Below, in pieces: positions 57,261 to 64,000 of a DNA stretch of 64,000 nucleotides (the first letter of the stretch is position 1; each line of letters starts with the position of its first letter). The position numbers and the translations under genes are program-made. The stretch covers positions 62,001-126,000 of the forward strand of contig JADLZK010008424.1 of assembly GCA_015847255.1 (NCBI GenBank), in the 5' to 3' direction. A model generated the notes under the pieces. The model saw only the letters and a program-made list of their open reading frames with translations. It ran no database searches and was not told the DNA's origin. The DNA is from Hyparrhenia diplandra. Taxonomy: Eukaryota; Streptophyta; Magnoliopsida; Poales; Poaceae.

Positions 57261-59521
57261 ATGGCGCTCCAGGCGGCGACGTCCTTCCTCCCCTCCGCCC
57301 TCTCCGCGCGCAAGGAGGTGAGCGGCGTTTTCCAGCGAGGGCGAGCATTCGTGCCTTCGTCGGCGTTCTCTTCTCGATTGTAGTAAGCGATTGCTGAGTG
57401 TTTCGGTAGTGATTGTTGCGGTCGCAATGTTGGTTGGTGGGTGCTGCGTTGCAGGGGTCGGTGAAGGACTCGGCGTTCTTGGGTGTTCGTCTCGCGGATG
57501 CCGCCCTCAAGCTGGAGACCACTGCTCTCGGCCTACGCACCAAGGTATGGATGCAACTATGGATTTTGGACTACAGTAAAGGCTACTGCATGCTTGTTTA
57601 CCTTTCATCATCGATCTTCTGTTGCTGCGTGTCTCAATTGGCAATTGCCACCGACTCCAATTGTAATCTACGCACATTCCCATTGTTAGGCGGCCTTAGG
57701 GAGCTTGCAGCTGCAGGTGCCAATTTTCACAGTCGACTTAGTAGGTGTACTGGTGTCGACCTGTGGCGGTAGATTAATTTTCAGTAATGGATAGTGAGGG
57801 GATAGTCTTTGGCTACTGAAGCGCGCCTTGGGCAGTTGGACATCATTTGGTTGGCTAGAATTTGTCTGTCTTGAGTGTCTTCAAGTTCAATGTCTTAGTG
57901 ACTTTCTGTTTTCAAGAGTCCAAGGCTTAAAGCAATGGAAAGTCATACTGAATAGTTAAGCATGAGATGGCATTTTCTTTCCACTAAGCAATGGAGTACT
58001 CTGTAGACAACTACTATTGTATTGTGGCAGCTCTGTAGTCAACTGGACATTGCAACATGGTTATCTTGACACTTCACCTAAAAGTTTAATTTCTTTCTGA
58101 AGGGAAAGCTAAAAGTTGAAATTACGATAGGCTGTGTTGATGACTGATGAGATGACCACTAGTCTTATAGGCCATCAGGCATTCTAGGATGGTAGTCACT
58201 TTTACCACTTCGTTTCAAACACAGAATTTAGATAGTGTCGTTTAATTTTCACTGGGTTTTGTAAACGATGTCAGCCTGGCCAGATGTTGCTTCGGAACTA
58301 CAGATCTTGCTAGCCATTGTACATTGTTTGTCACTGGTTCTTGGTTCCCTGTATGATGACTGTAACTGAAAATGCATCCAAAACCTGCAGAGGGTGAGCG
58401 CGGCGGTGGCCATCCGCGCGCAGACGGCAGCGGTGTCCTCCCCGTCAGTGACCCCCGCGTCGCCATCTGGCAAGAAGACCCTCCGCAAGGGCACGGCGAT
58501 CATCACCGGCGCGTCGTCCGGTCTCGGCCTGGCCACGGCGAAGGCGCTGGCGGAGACAGGCAAGTGGCACGTCATCATGGCCTGCCGCGACTTCCTCAAG
58601 GCGTCGCGCGCGGCCAAGGCGGCCGGCATGGACAAGGACAGCTTCACCATCGTGCACCTGGACCTCGCCTCTCTGGACAGCGTCCGGCAGTTCGTCAAGA
58701 ACGTGCGCCAGCTCGAGATGCCCATCGACGTGGTGGTCTGCAACGCCGCCGTGTACCAGCCCACCGCAAAGGAGCCGTCCTACACCGCCGACGGCTTCGA
58801 GATGAGCGTCGGTGTCAACCACCTCGGCCATTTCCTCCTCGCCCGCGAGCTCCTCAGCGATCTCCAGTCCTCCGACTACCCTCCAAGCGCCTCATCATCG
58901 TCGGCTCCATCACCGGTACGTGATCTGATCCTCTCTACCTTTTGGATTTGAGGGATGCATGCCTGTCACTGAACTGAACCGAGCTGTACTGTGAATGATC
59001 GAGCAGGGAACACGAACACGCTGGCGGGGAACGTGCCGCCGAAAGCGAACCTGGGTGACCTGCGCGGCCTCGCCGGCGGCCTCAACGGCATTGGGAGCTC
59101 GGTGATGATCGACGGCGGGGAGTTCGACGGCGCCAAGGCGTACAAGGACAGCAAGGTGTGCAACATGCTGACGATGCAGGAGTTCCACCGCCGGTACCAC
59201 GAGGAGACGGGCGTCACCTTCGCGTCGCTCTACCCGGGCTGCATCGCCACCACGGGCCTGTTCCGCGAGCACATCCCGCTGTTCCGGCTGCTCTTCCCGC
59301 CGTTCCAGAAGTACATCACCAAGGGGTACGTCTCCGAGGAGGAGGCCGGGAAGCGGCTGGCGCAGGTGGTGAGCGACCCCAGCCTGACCAAGTCCGGCGT
59401 GTACTGGAGCTGGAACAAGAACTCGGCGTCCTTCGAGAACCAGCTCTCCGAGGAGGCCAGCGACGCCGACAAGGCCAAGAAGCTGTGGGAGATCAGCGAG
59501 AAGCTCGTCGGCTGGGCGTGA
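57261..59521 (+). CDS. POR: Light-dependent NADPH:protochlorophyllide oxidoreductase, 4 exons
   Basis: Exons 57261-57317, 57455-57544, 58390-58915 and 59007-59521; phases 0, 0 and 1; about 395 residues as usual. It reduces ring D of protochlorophyllide to chlorophyllide with NADPH and light in the plastid. A transit peptide is at the N terminus (MALQAATSFLPSALSARKEG). The Rossmann motif is TGASSGLGLATAKAL; VVCNAAVYQP, NHLGHFLL and the catalytic YKDSK (Tyr-X3-Lys) follow; the POR-specific loop NTNTLAGNVPPKANLGDL starts exon 4; the end is KKLWEISEKLVGWA. A one-base loss at about 58880 (GACTACC|CTCCAAGCGC) breaks the frame just before KRLIIVGSITG. Between MITE and ATG are two GATA-type motifs (CTATCGCGTTATCGCC, about 57116-57131), compatible with light control but not proof. 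PORA or PORB is not decided. Confidence 0.95.
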
Positions 59522-62454
59522 CGGCCTGATGATGCCCACCGTGGGTGGTCGCCGCCGGCAGTCGGTGACAGTTTTCCTAGGACATGTTCGTTAGTTGGTC
59601 TCAGTCGACGTGTGGTGCGCCCGTGTCAGAGTGCCAAGACACAGAAAGTGAGTACACGTGTAAAATATGTGCTACTGCGCTGCGCCGTGATGGTTTTGGC
59701 AGTGGGCTGTATGTAACTCTAGCATTTTGCTTTGCTTTGGTCATTAATTCACTGGTAATAAGAGGACAACAAATGCCTTTCGACCATTTTTTGTCAGCAT
59801 TCACATCTTTCTTGAGGACAGGGGACACGACACTTCTTCTGCAGAAGCCTTCTTCTACAGTCAAATGTTCCCAACACACACCGAACGACACACCTCAACA
59901 CATTTTCACTAAAATTAAATTAATTAATTGCATGGACAGGCAAAATAACTCTCTACTACATTGTTGTAAGAAACTCTGATTAAGCACCCTAACACGAAGA
60001 ATGCTACACTGCCCAGGATAACTCGCTTTTTGTGCCACCGAGTGTTTTCAATGACCTCCGAAGGAACAGCACACATGCATGTCGTTGGTCCGAACCGGTG
60101 GCAAAGCTACAAGTGAATAAACTCTGGTGCACTGCTTAGTAACTTGCACAACTTTATTGAAATACATGGTAAAAATAAGACCATTAAATGACAATAAAAA
60201 ATTTATGCACCAAGTAAACTGAATTTGGTGTCGCCAGTGGCCTGAACCTACAACAACCACTAGCAAGAAGTCAGCATGGGAAGTGGTATGGGAGTTGCTA
60301 TGTTTGAAGGAGGACCAATTGAAAACTGTGTTTGTACTATGGAGATGGTGGAGTACTTGAAACAAAGTGAACAATGGAGAGAGAGGGCTATCCAGGGAGG
60401 AGTTTGCGGGAGAAGTCCTTAACTTCAATAGATATTTCATGGTAGAGGATAAGGGGATGCCAAGACTGAAAAAACAAGGAGAGTAAAAAGGTGAAGTGTT
60501 CCACCACTAGTTCAGCTAAAAATCAACAACGATGGCACCTTCATCCAATAGACCTTGGTGGGTGGCTCACGGTTCATTACCAGACAATATGGTGAAGTTG
60601 TTAGCTAGGGCTGGACGTTTGGGGTGCAGTACAACCTGTACAAAGCCATTGCAATCAGCCACTGACTATGTGATATCTCGAACGCAGCTCGAAGTGGACT
60701 CATCGATGTTGAAGCAGGTTCTCCAGTTATCTTCCATGGGCCTAGGTTCCAAGTGGGATGTTGCTAAGGGATACTCGTGATCTCTTACAAGAGCACTTAG
60801 TGTTTAGCAATGTTCTTTTAACCCCTAGAACTTATAACTTATGTCTTATTCGCTTAAACTTATCAGTCCTACTTATCTGCTATGGTACAATATTTTTCTC
60901 TTACAACAAAGCAACACAATGGAAATGTTCACATGAAACATTAGACCGAGGACATGTTCGTCGGCGCGGCCGGTCGTCTCTGCCTTTGCGGGCGGAACCC
61001 TCTTCGCCCCATAACGAGGTAAGCCCTGGCTCTAGAACATGTTTTCGGAGTTGTCAATCGAAAGCACCTCCGTTGTGGCTACATGCGAAGGTGTGTTCGC
61101 CTTTCCACCGGCTTGAAGTTTTCGCCGTTGTGAGAAACAAGTGAAGGTAGGGGGTGATGAGTAGGCCACGACACTCCCCCAATATTTACATTCTTTATTG
61201 TTGAGTAGAGTGAATCTTGCAGTGCCACATTTCTTCAGCTAATCTCATATGGCTTTCGAGCATTGGTGATTTCAATACCATGTAGAGGTTTGTGTCTATT
61301 GTTCACATATTTGATTTTGACCTTTATTTTTAACGAATTCAATGTAGTTATGTTCCTTTAACTATTAGAACTTTTGAATCTTTGTTATTGCTCCAATTTA
61401 TTCCACATGTGAATAAGACCATAGGATGACCTTCAACACAATAATGCCCCAAAGGATGCCGGAATGGTATTTCCAAATGAAAGGTTACAATGCAATTATA
61501 ATGTTTTGAGTTGTGACACACCTTGATATAAATTTAGATCATCCTTTGTATGGAATGGTGAGTTTGCATTTTTATTATAGCCTCTCAAGCATGGATTCAA
61601 GTGTTGCACATACAACACAATGGAAATAACACAGTAATGTCATGATGTCTCTATCCCTCTCTTTTTTGTTATCTCACTGTTTTGGAGAAACAGAGAAAAA
61701 AATGATGTCTTTGTTGATTTAGGGAGTTCTTAGATCCAAAGGCGACAATAAATATTTTACTATAATAATGCAACATGTGTACACTAACAAAAAACGAGTG
61801 ATTAAAAGTTATGAAAGTTTTAAAAAAGAAATAAAATTCATAAAAAATAGATAAAAACTAATACATCGCAAAAAAATCCCAAGAATATATACACAAAACA
61901 AAATGTTGGTTTCAAATAAATGTGCAAATACTGGGATAAGATGATAGCAAACGAGCTAGAAAATAGCAAATAAAAACTACAAATGTCTATCTAAGCACGT
62001 GTGTGTCGCATGAGCATGTTAACTAGTAGTTTGTTAAAAAGTTATATGGTTCCAATTAAAAAAAATTAGGACCTCATTGTCTTGATTAATTAACACAAGA
62101 TTGAAAAATTCTACTGTAGTACATTTTTTGGTCGGCTATCGACCATCCGATGCTACTGTCAGATTGGGAGATCCGACGGCTACAGATTAAACCGCCTGCG
62201 AGCCCTCCATGCCGTTCTGACACACGAGTCTCGTGATGTTCCCAACAAACCAAACCACACCCCTCTCGCGGTCCCACTCGCCAGTGACACAGCCTGATCG
62301 AGACGAGACGAAGGCTCCTCAAATCCTCCAGAGCAGCTGCCCCTCCGAACTCATTCCCAAATCCGCCGCAATTCGAAGCAAACGACGCCGACCCAAACCC
62401 CCAGCCCCACACCCACACCCAAATCCTTCGCGCATCGACGACGGCGCGGGCGCC
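59522..62454. other. Intergenic between POR and WAPL
   Basis: The first few hundred bases are the POR 3' UTR. 60532-60780 is an 82-codon open stretch without family resemblance. 60940-61150 is a GC-richer island in AT-rich DNA. 61150-62100 is AT-rich. No transposon ends or RNA genes recognised. Confidence 0.4.
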
Positions 62455-63974
62455 ATGATCCTGCGCACGTACGGGCGCAGATCCCGCTCCTTCTCCGACG
62501 GCGGAGGCGGGGTCTCGTCCTCGCAGGACGCGTTCGACTTCGACGGCGACGATGACGTGCTGGGGTCGTCGGCCTCGCAGCCGCTCCCGCTCCCGCCGTC
62601 GCAGGAGTCCTCCTCGATGTGGGACTTCGACGAGGACCCGCCTCCGTCCCCGCCGCGGTCCCAGCCGGAGGGGAGGCGGCGCGGCCGGGGCGGGCAAGAA
62701 GAGGAATAGGATGGGAGCTCGCGGAAGCCACCGCGTTGGCACCGACGGCGACGCTGATGGAGGCGGAGGAGTACGGAGAGATGATGGAGAGCGTGGACGA
62801 AGTCACGTTCGCGCTCGACGGGCTCCGCCCCGCCGCGCAGAAGCGGACGCGGCGGGCCAGCCTGCTCGCGCTGCTCGGGATCTGCGCCTCCGCCGACCGC
62901 CGCCGCGTGCTTCGGTCCCAAGGGTCAGTGCATCAAAGGCGCCTATTTTCCCTTGTGTTCGACCAAGAACATGAATTAGGTTCTTGCTTATCTTTCTTGG
63001 TAAAATTGGCCCTGGAATCGAGAAGCGTGATGGTTTTCTTGTGCGACTAGGGCTCAAGATTAGGGTTTCTTTGAGAAAGGAACCTCCTTTCCCCTTTCGA
63101 CCATGGGCTTCAGTCCTTTGTTTGCTTGGTTTCGCAATATAGACGGCTAATTCCTTGCCCAAAACAAAGAATTGGTGTTATAGTTCAATGATTTCCCGTT
63201 TGTTGCTTGACATGGAACGAACTGTTATTTCTGTAATATATTGTAGAATCGACTCTAAGTGACACTTCCTAGAACCTAATTTTGTAAATGTGTTTTAAGA
63301 AGTATGCATATGGATTTGAGTTGCCTAGGAACATTTCTAGCAGATTGGTATCTTCTTTAGCTGTGAGGTTGTATCTTGCATGGTTCCTGAAACAGTAGCA
63401 TGGTTAGTGATTAATAGTGCCTAGAAACTGGTCTATCTTGTTTGAGTTATATCTGCTCAGCTCAAGCATCATTGCAAGTTATCTGAAGGATGCTGTTTTG
63501 GTAGAAATGGAAATTATTGAGGTGTAGCTAAATTTTTCTCCTTAGGCATATACACCTATTTTGTGATTTCTGGGAATTAGGCATGTTTCCAGCTGGGATC
63601 AAACAATAATGATTATTGTCTTGTAAACTGAAAGTTTTACTTGAGCTGAGATGTGTCATTGGTTTACTCTTACACTCACAGCTATGCCAACACTGATGCT
63701 GTACTTCAGTTTGAAGTTAAAAGACATAATACCTTGGTTAGAATAGTTAAATTATTATCGAATTTGAGAACTTCTCCAGCTCCAAATATGGTTTAACAAA
63801 CACAGTATTAGATTTGACACCTTTTCCCATTTTATTACTTATACAAATGTCTCCGTTTTCTTATATCCTGTAGATTGGTACAGCAAATTATCGAGGCTAT
63901 TTTGGTTCTGGACATTGATGATCCTCCCCGCGCTTATTGCTGCAGGAGCTCTTTTATTTGTTTTGGCAAGTGAT
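62455..63974 (+). CDS. WAPL: WAPL (wings apart-like) cohesin-release protein, first two exons, gene runs off the window
   Basis: Exons 62455-62923 and 63874-63974; the gene continues past 64000. N terminus MILRTYGRRSRSFSDGGGG, then an acidic/Ser-rich part (QDAFDFDGDDDVLGSS; SSSMWDFDEDPPP). The conserved core starts with TATLMEAEEYGEMMESVDEV and TFALDGLRP, RRASLLALLGICASADRRRVLRSQG, then in exon 2 LVQQIIEAILVLDIDDPPRA and IAAGALLFVLASD. These are the plant WAPL helical repeats. WAPL opens the cohesin ring to release it from chromosomes in meiotic and mitotic prophase. The junction CAAGG|ATTG gives Gly in phase 2. Frame breaks in 62690-62715 (between the acidic part and WELAEATA) and at 63934-63935 (extra T). 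Confidence 0.88.
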
Positions 63975-64000
63975 GTGAGTGCCTCTTGATCTCAGTCTAA

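Noticed and set aside
58445..58831. Minus-strand open frames across POR exons
   Set aside because: Antisense shadows of high-GC POR codons with no family resemblance.
60532..60780. 82-codon frame between POR and WAPL as a small gene
   Set aside because: No recognised domain, no splice or promoter support, and length expected by chance.
62552..62974. Arg-rich alternative frames in the first WAPL exon
   Set aside because: They are out-of-frame translations of GC-rich DNA; the WAPL frame keeps the family blocks.
1..64000. A novel multi-gene defence, metabolic or phage-like system, or a CRISPR array
   Set aside because: The window is nuclear plant DNA with split housekeeping genes and transposons; no operon, no spaced identical repeats, and no cluster of unknown genes with shared design.

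Overview
This is plant nuclear DNA, almost certainly from a grass and probably a panicoid. The signs are GC-rich first exons next to AT-rich introns, long split genes with GT-AG introns, grass-type MITEs (CTCCCTCCGT termini; GGGCC..GTTTAG termini) and a RIRE2/Tat-type Ty3/gypsy element. I see no bacterial, viral or organellar segment and no CRISPR array. I found no candidate for a previously undescribed multi-gene system; the strongest signals are nested transposons, a shared promoter signature on two neighbouring nucleolar genes, and a window-wide pattern of small indels.

Layout. (1) 613-1950, minus: BRO1-domain gene. (2) 2782-17654: a MITE split by a roughly 14.6-kb Ty3/gypsy retrotransposon with two LTRs and an ACAAC target duplication; it carries decayed gag, protease, RT/RNase H and integrase on the plus strand and an antisense extra ORF before the 3' LTR. 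(3) 19479-24081, minus: NOC2 (12 exons), a 60S ribosome assembly factor. (4) 25499-41798, minus: NRPA2, second-largest subunit of RNA polymerase I (about 27 exons), whose introns hold a short two-LTR element, a SINE and a solo LTR. (5) 43-46 kb: LTR-element remnants and orphan exon-like pieces. (6) 48193-50903, plus: DUF1218 membrane protein. (7) 51305-52277, minus: Dof transcription factor. (8) 53-56.2 kb: MITEs and a SINE that is part of a tandem duplication. (9) 57261-59521, plus: light-dependent protochlorophyllide reductase. (10) 62455 to the window end, plus: WAPL cohesin-release factor, truncated by the window edge.

Functionally the genes are mostly unrelated housekeeping and photosynthesis genes. 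The exception is NOC2 and NRPA2: adjacent, same strand, both acting in the nucleolus in ribosome production, and both with TGGGCY (site II) motifs upstream; NRPA2 also has telo-box motifs.

Caution: every recognisable gene has at least one frameshift, about 25 in all, mostly +1 or -1 in short homopolymers, while the flanking exons and splice sites are otherwise intact. I read this as consensus error in the assembly rather than seven pseudogenes in a row. Exon coordinates below were set by hand from splice motifs, reading phase and remembered family sequence, without alignment software.
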